Shown here piece by piece: positions 1 through 12,542 of a stretch of DNA of 64,000 nt. Location: the NCBI RefSeq assembly GCF_041381155.1, contig NC_091140.1:24394864-24458863 (forward strand), read 5' to 3'. Origin of the DNA: Argopecten irradians. Lineage: Eukaryota > Mollusca > Bivalvia > Pectinida > Pectinidae. Within the stretch, counting starts at the first letter, position 1. Each line of letters starts with the position of its first letter. Under the pieces are notes generated by a model that worked only from the letters and a program-made list of their open reading frames with translations, did no database searches and was not told the origin of the DNA. The position numbers were made by a program, and so were the translations under genes.

Positions 1-420
1 ATACCATCTTCGTCTGGTCCTTTCTGGTGAGCGTACAGATAAGTCTGCTCGGATAATATTTGGAAAAAATGCTTCCGATAGCATCAGGAAGAAATAATGA
101 AGAATCGAGGAACCAGGCTCGATGTTGTGGATTGGACCCGTAACTTCTTCAAACGGTCCGATGTTTACATCACACAATGTATCAGACCAGAATCCCCCAT
201 CTATTTCACTTGCCTGGCTGTCCAGATTCCCCAGCGTCGACTCCGTGTTTCGTTCTTTCTCCTCCATATCAGTGTCGGAACTAATTGAATGATCACTCCA
301 GTCGTCATTCTGATCAAAATCTGAGCCATCTCATCCTTCAACTTCGTCACTGCTTACATCTTCTAGAAATTCTTCATCTGTAAAATCACTGTCACTCAAA
401 CGCCCGCTATTTTTATCAAC
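1..420 (-). pseudogene. piggyBac-like transposase remnant, N-terminal part (unit A)
   Basis: The minus strand reads an acidic Ser/Asp/Glu-rich N-terminus followed by the piggyBac-type hallmark GPIHNIEPGSS and a YFFLML-like segment, where the family usually has GP-H-L-P-SS-LDYF. The matching B and C copies run into their DDE part at lower coordinates, which lies off the window here. All three copies have a stop codon in the acidic N-terminus, so none encodes a working transposase. The family is known from the DDE_Tnp_1_7 domain. The assignment rests on motifs only. Confidence 0.6.
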
Positions 421-429
421 TAGAATTCA

Positions 430-2112
430 TCACGTGATCATGATCTGTTCTATTTTAGCAATACGGAGATGCTAATATCCGATTTATTATCCGGATAATA
501 TTTCCTGTACTTTTTAAGAATGCTTTACCTTGTAACTGAAAGACTAAATCCCTATAATATTTTGTAAATCGCGTATATTTGAAACTTGATAATTGATCGC
601 ACACCTGCAATACATATTCTATTTTCACGCATAGTATGTGTGGAACACGTGTACAAAATATACGTACACTGTGCGTGTACATGGAAACACTGTGTGTTTT
701 ACTGGTGCATTTTTGATTATGAGCTTTTTTACAAGAGCCTGAAATATAGATAGAATACAAATGTAAATGTAAGTATTAAAAGTTCCGGTTCGACGATAAT
801 GATTGAAGTGCATTGTTTTACGGCAGACAAAACAAGACACCAAATATTTTTTGCATCAATATCTGTTGTGTCTTTAGTATTGAGATAACTTGGCCTACCA
901 TGTACATGTATGTGTCTTTGTCTTTTCAAATAAAGATTTAGCTGAAACAATGTAGCGTTGTTTTCCAAACATGATGTACGGCTTCAAACCAACTTATGAT
1001 AAAAAACGTTTCTAATAATTGACCCCCGTTCCCCAGGAATTGGGGATAGAGGGTGACAAACATGTCTCTTTGGTTTGCCCCCCCCCCCTCCCATTTTTGT
1101 CGACTTAAATGTTCTAAAAATGAGCGCATATTTAAAAGAAAAAAAAGGCGCTCGTGTACATTTTTCATTCTTCATTTAAGAAAACGTTCAAGCACGTAAT
1201 GTTCAAACCTTTAATAATAAAAAATTAATAACACATGAACTAGACTAAAAATGTCTATCAAGGAATTCTGCTATTTCAAAAAATGTCTGAAAAGATTAAT
1301 TTGTGTATATGTCTTAGCAAGACAATTAATTCATTATTATTTTGAATTACACAACAATGTGACGATGGTGTGAAGCCGGTATGTTCAGATCGAACAGGGT
1401 TGCATACTGATATGACGTCATTCACAATTATCATTTTTAAATGCAGGTAACTTAAACTAGAAAAATTACCATGTTCATAACGCTTTAAAATCATCAAAAT
1501 ACATCGTAAAACTCATTTCAGCCATTCTCAATTGTAATATTTTCCCCGCGGGTCTCCCTCGAACCCATGAAACACCATAATGCTTGGTCTATTTGCGTAC
1601 GAATTTTACCGATTTGTTTTAATCTAGACCCCTAACTCGTCTTGTAATGGTCAATAGGCTATCTAGTGTTTCCATATTGATATAAATATAACCGGGTTGT
1701 GAACTGGGATCTAATCAATCAGAATTCATAGACAACCGGGTCGGGTTCACTGGTATTTATTCACAACTAGAACTGCCTGCATGTTGGTTCAGTTGGCCTA
1801 GTTCCATATACAGCAATGAATGTACGTATTTGCTTATTGATATAGTTGATATACATATAGATATAGGATATAGGACCCTGAAACATATAAATTAAAGTAC
1901 ATTATATAGGATCGCTACCCTAAGTAACATTCAATACTAAACGTGTACACTAGACAAATTATCCCTATCGAAATATCACAGTTATATACATGTAGATACA
2001 AATACATAAGTAAAACTCTATTAATTCCTATCAGTAAAGGTAGTTACCATTACCTTACAACCATGCATTAGCATGATACATAAAGAGAAATATTTACTCT
2101 ATACTCCTATAC
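430..2112. other. Non-coding unit DNA, no gene seen (A; also 14,190-15,874 in B, 23,145-24,948 in C)
   Basis: This AT-rich DNA is shared by all three units. It contains a C-run at about 1,079-1,088 whose length differs between copies, and frequent ACATGT-type words. The small open frames here are not conserved between copies in a way that suggests coding. No RNA gene was recognised. Confidence 0.6.
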
Positions 2113-2510
2113 TACAACACAACAACATACAGCAACACAACACCACACAACATTACAAAACAACACACAACACATCATACACAACATATCACACAACACA
2201 CAACACAACCACACCACAACACACGACCACGCAACAACAACACACAACATCACCTAACAACAACACAACAAAACACAATCACACAACACACGACAACACC
2301 ACACAACATTTCAACACAACATCACAACAAAACATCCCACAACAACACAACACACAACACAACCACACCACAATACACAATCACGCAACAATTCAACACC
2401 ACCAAACAACAACACACAACACAACCCACGACACCACCAAACAACACAACATCACACAACACATCACACAAAACTACAATACACTATACAACCACATAAC
2501 AACATCACAT
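2113..2510 (+). repeat. AC-rich cryptic simple repeat (unit A)
   Basis: About 400 bp is built almost only from A and C on the plus strand, in irregular CAACA, ACCACA and CACAA words with no single fixed period. It stays open in one frame only because T is rare, and the translation is His/Asn/Thr/Gln low complexity, so I do not call it a gene. It lies just downstream of the GT31 stop codon, where its other strand is T/G-rich. Unit C loses homology close to its left edge. Confidence 0.9.
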
Positions 2511-2753
2511 TTAGATTTAAAATGTTTTCAATACAGTAGCAATAAAAACCCATCATCGTTTCGCATGTTTACAGAATAAAATTGAATCCCTAAATTTACA
2601 TCAACCACGATACCTATCGATCAGACACCGTTCCTACCGCCCAGACCGCACATCGTGCAAACATCGCACAGATCGCACATCGTGCATACATCGTGCACAC
2701 ACCGCACATCGTGTAACGTTGTGCGATCTCACAACTGTATTTACTAGTGGAGA

Positions 2754-3662
2754 CTAGCCTGGTATAACGTTATTGTAACCATGAAGTCGGCTCATTACAT
2801 CCACTGATGCTTTGTGCTGGATTAAATATTTCAAACAAAAGTCGGGCAATATATTCCGTTCGATTTTTCCCTCTTGTCCACGAACCAATTGGATTATCCG
2901 CTTGTTATCTGGGTGTATGTCGATATCGTCGTATATCGACAGCCAGGAACCGAGAGAAGTCCCGCCAAAATTGGTATCAATTAAATCCACATTTGCATTG
3001 CATTTCGTTCCTGTGCAATATCTCCGCTTAGCGATTCGTTCTATCAGATCCTTGCCCAGGATTACAAACATCTCGTCAATACGTTCCTTAACGTTTACAA
3101 CTTTAACGTCATTCGTAAATTTAGAATGTTTCCATCCATAGTACAATCGTTGTGACTTCAGCTGACTGAGTCTGACAAAGATCTGCGGCACACAAAGGAA
3201 AGCGTCATCATCAACTTTACCAGCTAGCAAAGCATCAGGGTATGTTTTGTGAACGTATCTTAACCATAAATACAATTTTTCACCGAATCTTACGGCTCTG
3301 CCCTGATGTGTTGCGTTAAGAAACACGATGTCGTTGTATTTGTTATTTTCTTTAATTGTGTCGTTTGTTGGGATATCGATAAGAAACTTGTAGATAATTC
3401 TGAAAGGAAGCTCAGAATTCAAACGCTGCATAGTAGATATCCAAGTATGTCTCTGTCCCTCTCTGAGCTGGATGTGACTAGGTGTTGAAAGCATTCCCAA
3501 CACTAATAGTGGCCTATTGTCGACTCTTGGCCCAGGGTTGGACTTTTGAAGTTCTCTAGTTATCAAGTATATACCAAGGAAAACTGATAAAGTAGATATA
3601 CACCAAATGAAACGTTTCAATGTGGTATTATCAAAAGTAGAAAAGGCACGGTTGCACTTCAT
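2754..3662 (-). CDS. GT31-type beta-1,3-glycosyltransferase-like protein (copy A)
   Basis: This 302-residue open frame has the layout of a type II Golgi glycosyltransferase: a short cytosolic N-terminus, one membrane segment at about residues 18-35, a stem, and a luminal catalytic domain. Family features in order are RHTW (71-74), NDIVFLNAT (110-118, with an N-glycosylation site), KVDDDAF (149-155, the metal/nucleotide-sugar-binding DxD region) and GTSLGSWLS (234-242). In typical family members the last motif is preceded by an acidic ED pair, but here it reads FGGTS, so activity is uncertain. The length suits the family at about 300-400 residues. A splice acceptor (T-rich tract then CAG at 3,688-3,690 on the plus-strand coordinates) lies 25 bases upstream of the ATG, implying an upstream 5' UTR exon. 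The donor sugar and acceptor cannot be told from sequence. The translation is identical to the unit B copy. Confidence 0.85.
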   Translation of the reverse strand: MKCNRAFSTFDNTTLKRFIWCISTLSVFLGIYLITRELQKSNPGPRVDNRPLLVLGMLSTPSHIQLREGQRHTWISTMQRLNSELPFRIIYKFLIDIPTNDTIKENNKYNDIVFLNATHQGRAVRFGEKLYLWLRYVHKTYPDALLAGKVDDDAFLCVPQIFVRLSQLKSQRLYYGWKHSKFTNDVKVVNVKERIDEMFVILGKDLIERIAKRRYCTGTKCNANVDLIDTNFGGTSLGSWLSIYDDIDIHPDNKRIIQLVRGQEGKIERNILPDFCLKYLIQHKASVDVMSRLHGYNNVIPG

Positions 3663-4369
3663 TGTATATTGTCAGGTAATCAATCACCTGAAAAAAGTAA
3701 ATACATATTTTAACCGGATATCAATTTCAATTTTTAAGAAATAGTAATAGTACGCGTTTAAATTGAAATGTCATTACCAGAGCTTCAAACAAATCATAAC
3801 AACTAATCAAAATCAATCAATCGAAACCCAAAATACAAACCAACCTAACCGTAACGAGAAAATGTCGAACTATCTTGACTACTTTCTCCATTGGAACTTT
3901 CAGATATGCTGATAAATTAAGATAATTCTCTACAGTGATAAATAAATTGAATTTTCTAACTGGTATGAAGTCCAATATATGGAATGTACTTGTTACAACA
4001 TCGATGAACAGGGAGATTTGCCCCTAAATTATATACGAACACATACGTACTTACGGAGTGATTGCGTAATCTTCACCAGTGTAATGTACCAGTAAAGAAT
4101 TATTACACTCACATTAAGTTCAACCGCGATTGTCGGCAATTCTCTCAAAGCACTGCAACAAAATGGAAGATTTTCCTGATTACTGTGGATAATAATCCTA
4201 CCAACTTTATTTACACTATATAGTGACCCAGTTTTCGATAGAATGGAGTTGGTAATTCGATATAAGTAGGCGTAGTTAATAGTTACAGAACTTTTTATTC
4301 GAGTCAGCAGAACAATAACGGTAGTGTACGGTATATACAAATTTTTGATATTACTTTAAACGTGGGAAT

Positions 4370-5278
4370 TTACTCGAAACGGAAATTTATGTAGCCATTT
4401 TTAGAACATAAACCCTCTCTTCCATTACAAATACGTACACCACATGTTTTACAGAGTTCAATTAAACAATTACCGAACTGGTTTACTACACTATTGACCC
4501 GCCTCTGAATGTCAAAATCAGGTATATACGGAATTAAATTAGAAAGTTGTCTTGTAATACTAGTATGCAAGCTATCATTTTGAATATAGTCATTTAAACT
4601 ACCAGTGCGACTGTTAAAATCGCCTAATAACATAATTTCACCGTCCTGGGTATATTTACTTATACTTGTTTCCAATTCACAAAATAAATCGCAATTATAT
4701 TGATTGTAATATTGAAAGCCAACAGAAGGCATATAAACACACGCAAGAAAAATATCTTTATCTTTACCTGTCAGAGTTTTGGATATCTTTACCCATACTA
4801 CAGAGTCAAAAATAATCTCACATAATGAAACATAATCTATTAATTTTGAATTGATCAAAATACATATACCACCTCCTTGTACGTAACCCGTTCGTTTTCT
4901 AGGTATGTAATATGAATTAAAACCATCAATTTCTACAGAGTAATCATTTGGAATCCAACATTCTGAAAGATCATAATTTTCTGTATAAGAATTAATATCA
5001 TTTATCTTCAATTTTGTGTCTAAACCACCATTAATGTTCCAGGATAATACAGAAATTGTCTCACTCTCTATATGTGTGTGACTGTCCTAACGTCGTCCTC
5101 TACCGGTCGCTCCCAGCTGACGGGCGGGTCCCGAATGGAATTTTTTCATTGTAGCGCGTGAATCCGAAATCTTCTCTCCACGCAGCACCCCATCAGTATA
5201 GAGTTTATCGCGTTTAATATAGGCCTTCTTGTTTTTCTCCCGCGCTTTTTTACATATGGGCCAGAGTCGACAAAGATT
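4370..5278 (-). mobile_element. LINE fragment: ORF1 tail plus APE endonuclease start of ORF2 (unit A)
   Basis: Read on the minus strand from 5,278, the first part resembles the C-terminus of a LINE ORF1 protein (basic KKAREKNKKAYIKRDKLYTD). After a stop, the same frame begins an exonuclease-endonuclease-phosphatase domain with SVLSWNINGG, LSECWIPNDY, GGGICILI, ACVYMPS and LLGDFNSR. The frame ends at 4,370 before the later endonuclease motifs, and no reverse transcriptase follows, so this is a truncated LINE. The usual residues between the SWNING and SECW motifs are shortened. It is an APE-type LINE of uncertain clade. Confidence 0.85.
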
Positions 5279-5782
5279 TGGTTAGGCAACAATGTCTGGC
5301 GCTGTCAACATTAAGCTCTTAAATTAGGATTTTAAATAATTCATGTTACAGCTCTGAAACTTGCCCTTTGTTCATAGTTTTCTGACACATTAATCCGGAA
5401 TTTTCTATCATGTTTCTACCTTAGGCAAGCTATAGGTAATGAATTTACGTTAGTATATACATATATACGTTCTTATTACAATTATGGAATTAACATACTA
5501 TCTTTCACTATGAAAAATTGCTTAAGTGACTGTACTCTGCGACAAATGGGATATGAAGTGTCTATGAACAGAACTGCTATAAGGTCTTTTTCAGTGTTAC
5601 GCTAAGGTCATTAATTGCATTTGCCGTAAGCGCGTTATGAAACAACGTGGCTCTGACCACTCAAGTCCGCAGATAATGATCTAACAATTACTGCGCATGT
5701 ACACATGTTGAGATACTGATTTCAGTTAACCGATAGGAAGACTTAGATTGTACATGTATATCACGTTAATCAAATACTGAAA

Positions 5783-5838
5783 AATGAATGAATGAATGAA
5801 TGAATGAATGAATGAATGAATGAATGAATGAATGAATA
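5783..5838 (+). repeat. (AATG)n microsatellite (unit A)
   Basis: About 13 perfect tandem AATG units are followed by unique DNA. The rest of 5,280-7,198 has no gene that I can support. It contains a T-run at about 6,874-6,898 that is shorter in unit B. Confidence 0.97.
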
Positions 5839-6871
5839 GTAATGTGTTCACAAGAAGAGTTCGTATAGGAATAGTTAGAAAAGAAGAATAGAATGAAACT
5901 AATGTAGTAAATTTAAACCTAATCCACGGATGGTTAGATTGGGATGAAAGATAGGTGTGACATGTGAAGTAGGTCCCACTAAATTATCAAATTGAAGGGA
6001 GACCACGGTCGAACAAAGACAGACGATTTTACTATACTGTAACAGTCTATGTGATAAATACTCAATATATATGTAGAAACTTTAGGTGTAAACGAAATGT
6101 TTTTATAGCTATTAATTATCTAAAAAAATTAAAAACACAACAAATTAGACTTTGGGACCATATTAGCATGTATAAAATTAATTGATAATGCGATATCTGG
6201 AAGCACAATTAACAGCAGAAACATCTGCGAACTAAACAATAAGAGTCCTAATAGATTTATTTTCACTTTTTTATTATTTTTTTATCCGGTAATGCTTCCA
6301 TCCTTTTTTGCACTTTCATATTCACGTGTTTTTTTTTAAGTTTATACACCTTCAAATAGATTCAAAGCCAAGTTCTTAAGATTCATAACTCATATATTTC
6401 AATTTTCACTGAAGCTGGACTCAATGAAACTACTTAAAAATCCGGTTTCATATAAGGAATGATTGTTATTGTTTTTTGGTGTGTAAACTGCATTTTTTTG
6501 TACAGATATTTTAAAGGGGGTAAAAACAGAAGGGACATGGAAAACGAGATAATACACTAGAAACATGTGTATGTCCTATTTAAACATATATCAGTTTGAT
6601 ATTTACTTATATCTTGCCCCTAAATAATAAAATTAATGTACATAATTCAAACCTGTTGCAAAGTAGGACAAATGAGTAGAGTAATAAAACCCACAAAACC
6701 GAAATCCGAATCTTATATTTCAAATTGTAAAAACACCTTAATGTAAACATACTGATGGCAAGGTCCATATTTATATTGGCAATAAAAATCCTTGAGTAGC
6801 AGACAATTCAAAGTCACTTACACACTTAACTTATGAAGCACGTGATCACGTTAGAGCAATAAAAGTTAGTG

Positions 6872-6902
<31 letters not shown>

Positions 6903-9372
6903 GTTGAATGTCTTATTGATCAAAGAATACAAGATGAGATTTCTACCTCAAGGCCCGACACAAGTGCATCACTACTCTCTCTCCAAGATCTCGTCCTCTG
7001 AAAATATCATGCTTGTCCATGTAAGGTCGGAGGTCATGGCAATATCCGTTTGGGTCACATCGCATCCATACTTACAGTTGTGCAATCAAATAAATTGTAT
7101 GAATTATGTTAAAATTATAATTCATGCATCCACATATATCCACATGATAGTCATTAGTAACATGTGTAGAAAATAAGACTGGCAAGTATATTGGTGTAGA
7201 GGGCATAGGATACAGATGATTGGCAAACCTTAAAGTTTTATACAGTAATGTGGACACGTTAATACTATCAAAGAAAACTGAACTGGAAGTAGAAATTAAA
7301 GAAAAAAAAAACGGACATAATATGTGTAACGGAAATATATCCAAAATATTCCCTTGATGTCATCAACAACCAGTCATATTCTATCGATAACTACAGTGTT
7401 CATTTTGGAAAATCTTCAAACAAGAGAGGTGTGGCCATTTATATTAGATCATCTATTACCCATGACGCAGTAGACATTAATACCAACTTCGATGAATATG
7501 TTATTTGTAGAATAAACCTAAGAAGAGGAGATAATTTAGCCATATGCTGTATTTATAGAAGCCCTAGCAGTAATGAAGATAACAACAATAAACAAGTAAA
7601 TCTACTGGAAACAATCTCTAATGGTTCTCTCACATATTACTGGTGGGTGATTTCAACTGTATAGAAATCGACTGGAATACCAACACAACCTCTGTAGGTG
7701 ATTCACATATCGCCACGAGGTTGTTGGAGGTGACAAGGGGCTACTTTTACACCCTACATGTCAAAAGACCGACAAGAATTAGGGAGAACCAAATTTCATC
7801 TTTACTCGACCTCATCCTAACAAATGAAGAAGGAATGATTACAAACATCAGTTTCAATCCAGGTCTAGGCAAAAGTGATCACCTAATGTTAGAATTTGAC
7901 ATTTTAGGCTATGCTGAAATCCTGGAACAAAACATCGATAAACGCAACTTCCTTAAAGGTAATTACGTATCTATTAACAAAGAGTTGTCTGAACACGCAT
8001 CAGAAGATACTACAAATATGGATGCGAATGAACATTGGTCACACCTTATGAATATTTTATCTACCAGTATTGAAAAACATGTACCATTATACAAGAGGCG
8101 ATCCAATGAAATCCGCAAACCATATATCAATAAAGATGCAATATCTGCTGTAAAAAGAAACACCAAGAATGGACAAAGTATCTCCACTGCAAAACAGACA
8201 ACAACTATCAATCATACAAAATTGCCAGGAACAAAGCCACAAGACTGTTGCGATTATCACAAAGATCTTACGAAAAATACATAGCTGAAAACATAAAGGA
8301 TAGCCCAAAACTCTTCTTGAACTATGTCAGATTGAAAACAAAGACAAAATCTACCATCACCAGAGTCAATAATCCAAATGGAGCCCTAACAGAAACAGTT
8401 AAAGAAACAGCCGAAGTTATGAACGATTTTTTGTCAGTGTATTTGTGGAAGACGGGAATACAAATCTACCCCCGTTACCCAGGAGGAATATAACGAGTCC
8501 ACTGATAGATTTTGAAATCACGGAGGAAATAGTACTAAAGGCACTATCTAAGCAAAAACCAAATAAATCACCTGGTCCGGACGGAATTCATCCGAAAATT
8601 CTACTAGAAACAAAGGACACCATAGTAAAGCCTTTAACCTCACTCTTCAAAAAATCAATTGAGGAAAGTGTAGTCCCAAAACAATGGACCACAGCAAATG
8701 TTTGCCCAATACACAAGAAAGGATCAACAAAGGATCCAAATAACTATCGTCCTATTAGTCTATCATCTGTACCCTGTAAAATCTTGCAGAGGATAATACG
8801 TGACAATATCATGGAACACCTAAAGATCAACAATCTACTGTCACCAGAACAACATGGATTTACGCCAGGCAAGTCTTGCACGACACAGCTCCCCTGGAGG
8901 TATTAGAACACTGGACACAGGCACTTGACAACAACAACAACATTGATGTTATTTGTCCCATAAGTATCCCATTGACTCCTCATATACAAATTAAAATCCT
9001 ATGGAATTGGAGGCAAAAATTCTGTCATGGATACAACAATTTCTGTCGGGACTACAACAAAAGGTTATTATAAATAGAACAAGCTCCAAAACCAAAAAAG
9101 TAAAAAGCGGTGTACCTCAAGGAAGTGTACTCGGGCCCATACTATTTCTAATTTATGTCAATGACATCCCAGAGGTAGTGAATTGTGTTACCAAACTATT
9201 TGCGGATGATACCAAATTGTTTTCAAAAATCAACACATAACAGGACTGTGAAGAGCTACAGAGAAATATTGACAGAATCTCAGATTGGATTGACCTCTGG
9301 TTAATGAAGCTAAATAAAGAAAAATGCAAGCATATGGAAAATTGGCAATATCCCCATTAACAGACAATACTG

Positions 9373-10618
9373 TACACTGTAATGCCGTTCATTTTGGAAT
9401 TATCATCTAGTGTAATTGTTTAACTTGTAAGGTTTTGTTATAGTAGATGCATCTTACGGTATCTCTACTCGGAAAATATATAGCTTAAATGTTCATTCAA
9501 TATTGTGTACATGTAATAGGTAAATATATGATTAGTTGTAGATATTCCTAGCGATGTTTATTCAGAAACTTAGGTTCATTACCGTAGCTTTCAATGTATA
9601 GTCATGTACGTACGATGTCCATCCTCACTTCGTTTTTCTAGGATAAGATATAAGGATCATTTATATTATATTCATCAGAATTAGTAATGTTGTCTAAAGT
9701 AAATATGACAAACCTTTTATAAATAGAAGTTTCCATATAATAGTAATTTATTGTTGTACATTATTAGTCAGCGTCTGCTAGTTTGTAGGTCGCCATCTTT
9801 GTTTTAACTTTCGGAACTCTCTGACTTTATTGTCTGAAGTAAGCGTAAGCATATCGCATGTAAAATCTAGAGAATTGTATATTCGGGTACTTTTATTTGT
9901 ATCGCGCCTTTTGATTGGTCGATCAATAGTATGAATAGTTGGCACCCGCGAATATTCAAGGAGAGCGATTTTAATCCTCTCACGAGACGGTTGATCTCCA
10001 CACTCCTCATACCAGCTTACGGATATACTTTTCCACAAGTATTATGAATTCAGCTGAAGAGGTAAAGAACTAATGATATAAATAATTGGGCGTTTTTTGT
10101 AAAAGAACATCACCCATAATTCATATTATATTATATAGTATATATATATATCTCCCGTCTCCAATATTAGCCAATATCCCGCCATACTTAGTATTTTTTA
10201 TAATAGAGTAATAATGAACATTTATCAATGATAAACCTAGTTATTGGTGCTCTCGTGTAGTTTAATAAGTTTTAACACAATTTCTTTGATATTATCAGTA
10301 TTAGGCTAAATTGTCAATTATCGCCAATACTCGCCGATAATCGCCAACATTCGCCAATATCTCCAATAGCTTCCGGCTGGAATATGTTGTTGTGGCGAAG
10401 TTGATTTTTGGAGAGAATTTATATACGAAAATGTTGTAAGATATTAATGTGAATGTTGAAGTTTATGAATGTGTTGTACCATTAAATATCATAAATTGTA
10501 ATTTATTTATGAGTTTGAGTTATTAATGTCTACCAAAGAAAGTAACCAATAAGTGCCAAAAGCCGAGACCCAGACGAACTCAATAGACGTTAGCGACTGA
10601 ATAATAGACAGCGACGTT
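9373..10618. mobile_element. Unclassified 1.25-kb insertion inside the LINE
   Basis: LINE coding breaks off after the INRQY-like segment and resumes with an RLGKTNSEKDLGVT segment at about 10,630. The intervening DNA has no LINE similarity. Both edges carry a similar 7-base word (acaatac and acaacac), compatible with a degraded target duplication. The insert contains imperfect TCGCCAATA-type direct repeats at about 10,318-10,368 and an 86-codon minus-strand open frame at 9,778-10,038 that I do not recognise. No clear terminal inverted repeats were found. Confidence 0.6.
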
Positions 10619-11297
10619 ACAACACCATAAAGGACAGCAACAACAGAATACGACTTGGGAAAACCAACAGTGAAAAAGATTTGGGAGTCACAATAGATAA
10701 TACCCTGAAATTTACAAATCAAGTAAATAAAGCTTCAACAAAGGGAAACCAAATCATGGGTATCATTTTTAGAACATTCACGTATTTTGACAACCAAACT
10801 TTTAAAACACTGTATAAGACTCTGGTTAGACCTCATTTGGAATACTGTTCTGTCGTTTGGTCTCCTTGGATAAAAAAAAAGATATAAAAACCATCGAAAA
10901 CGTCCAACGAAGAGGCACAAAAAGACTAGTAAACCTCAAAGATCTCTCCTATTCCTATCCAGACCGACTGAAGACCTTGGGTATCCCAACACTTGAATAT
11001 AGAAGACTGAGGGCCGATATGGTGGATACCTTCAAAATAATCAACAAAATCGATATTGTTACCAGTGAGAACATGTGTACTCCAATGAGACACACAGGTA
11101 CAAGAGGTCATAATCAAAAACTCTACAAGAAACCTTTTCGTCTCAACTCGGCAGGAAATATTTTCAGTAACAGGATAGTGGAGTCCTGGAATTCTCTCCC
11201 TGTTGATGTGGTCAATGCTGAGAACCTGAATATTTTCAAAAATAGACTAAACAAGCATTGGAAAAACCACGCCATGAAATTTTCACCATCAACCTAT

Positions 11298-12542
11298 AGT
11301 GTTTCCCACAGGAAAAAAAGGGCATGGTGCTGGGTTTTGAAAAGGGCACTTTGACCGCGATAAATAACCATCAGAGGGGCACAAAGGTTATATTGACTGA
11401 CTTCCAAAACAAGGGTAAAATCTTTAAAACTGTCATGTTGTTTATTTAATTCTTGGTTCAAACTTAATATCATTTAAATGCTTTAATCTCTCTGATGTGG
11501 CTAATAAATCTAAGGACATCTAATTATTTATTCTGAATCGTGAACAAAATTTATATTGGAAATTGTAATCTCTGGCCGATTTTATGACCATGACATATAA
11601 TTGGTTCAACATGAAAGAATATAGATTTCCATTTATAAGTTAATTAAAAGAATTTGGAAAAACTCGCTAAATGTATTTCCTTAATTTCAAACCAATTACT
11701 TTTATTTATAAAATAGATCTTTATTGAAATATTATAAGATATGACTGTATTAAATTGAATAAGTTAATAAGTTTCATATTAAAGGCGATTATAATTAATT
11801 GTAAATAATGTGTCTAAATTTAAACAAGCACTAAATTAAGAAAATACAGATAATTTTAGTCAGAGTGAGAAAAAAAGTTTGTATTTCTTTTTAATATGAT
11901 TTATTTTAATTACTTTGCTATTAATAATTTTATTATTATTGCTAAATCTTTTCTAAAAATAAATTCACATCGAAATCTAAAAAGATAATACCGTTTTCAT
12001 TTTTTAAAACGTGAATATAAGTAAAAATCCTGAAATTCAATACCTCCGGATCTACTATTACAATACACCCAAAATGGCGGCGATTGCCTCAAAGCTTGTG
12101 ACATCCATCAGATATAGATAGGCCTATTAAACATTAAAAACGTGAGTAAATCATTTTCAGTTGTAAGCAGTATTTGTTTTTGAAGTAATGCTCACTAGCT
12201 GTAGTCATAAAACTTATTTAAAGGCCAGCTGATTGTTTTCTAGGCTGCCGATCGTCTGCTTGACTTCAGCTTACGTAATACACAGACCTGAAAGTGACAC
12301 CACAAGCCAAGGTGGAAATAGCCCAAGGCTGCTAATTACGGCCACTGGGGTGTTGGTCAGGGGGTCAGGGAGTGGTCACACCTCTTTTGTTTACTTAATT
12401 ATCAAGCCACTGCCTGGTATTTTGGTAGTTTAGTAAAAGTGTACTGGGGACAAACGGGGCAGGGCGTTAGGTTATAGGGGCATGGCGTCAGGTAAAAAGG
12501 GCACGGCGCGGCGCCATGCTAATCGGGGCTGTGGGAAACACT
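11298..12542. mobile_element. hAT-like non-autonomous DNA transposon nested in the LINE
   Basis: The element begins AGTGTTTCCCACAG and ends with its reverse complement CTGTGGGAAACACT, a typical hAT terminal repeat (CAGTGTTTCCCA type) lacking only the first C. The flanking bases repeat the word AACCTA on both sides, and the LINE 3' end continues directly after it. The 1,245 bp inside has no open frame resembling a transposase, so it would need one supplied in trans. Confidence 0.8.

Noticed and set aside
781-800. GGTTCGA word as a tRNA B box
   Set aside because: No matching A box or cloverleaf arms around it.
2073-2579. 168-codon open frame over the AC-rich tract
   Set aside because: It is open only because T is rare in the tract. 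The translation is His/Asn/Thr/Gln low complexity and the unit B copy changes the frame at its end.
2754-3662. NPGP word at residues 42-45 of the glycosyltransferase as a possible 2A motif
   Set aside because: The preceding D-V/I-E consensus is missing and the word lies in the stem after a membrane segment, so it is probably chance.
4029-4340. 103-codon minus-strand frame next to the LINE endonuclease
   Set aside because: No LINE or other motif, and the A/B conservation only reflects the recent duplication.
9778-10038. 86-codon frame as a gene captured by a transposon
   Set aside because: It has reasonable composition but no motif, no splice context and no second copy in the window.
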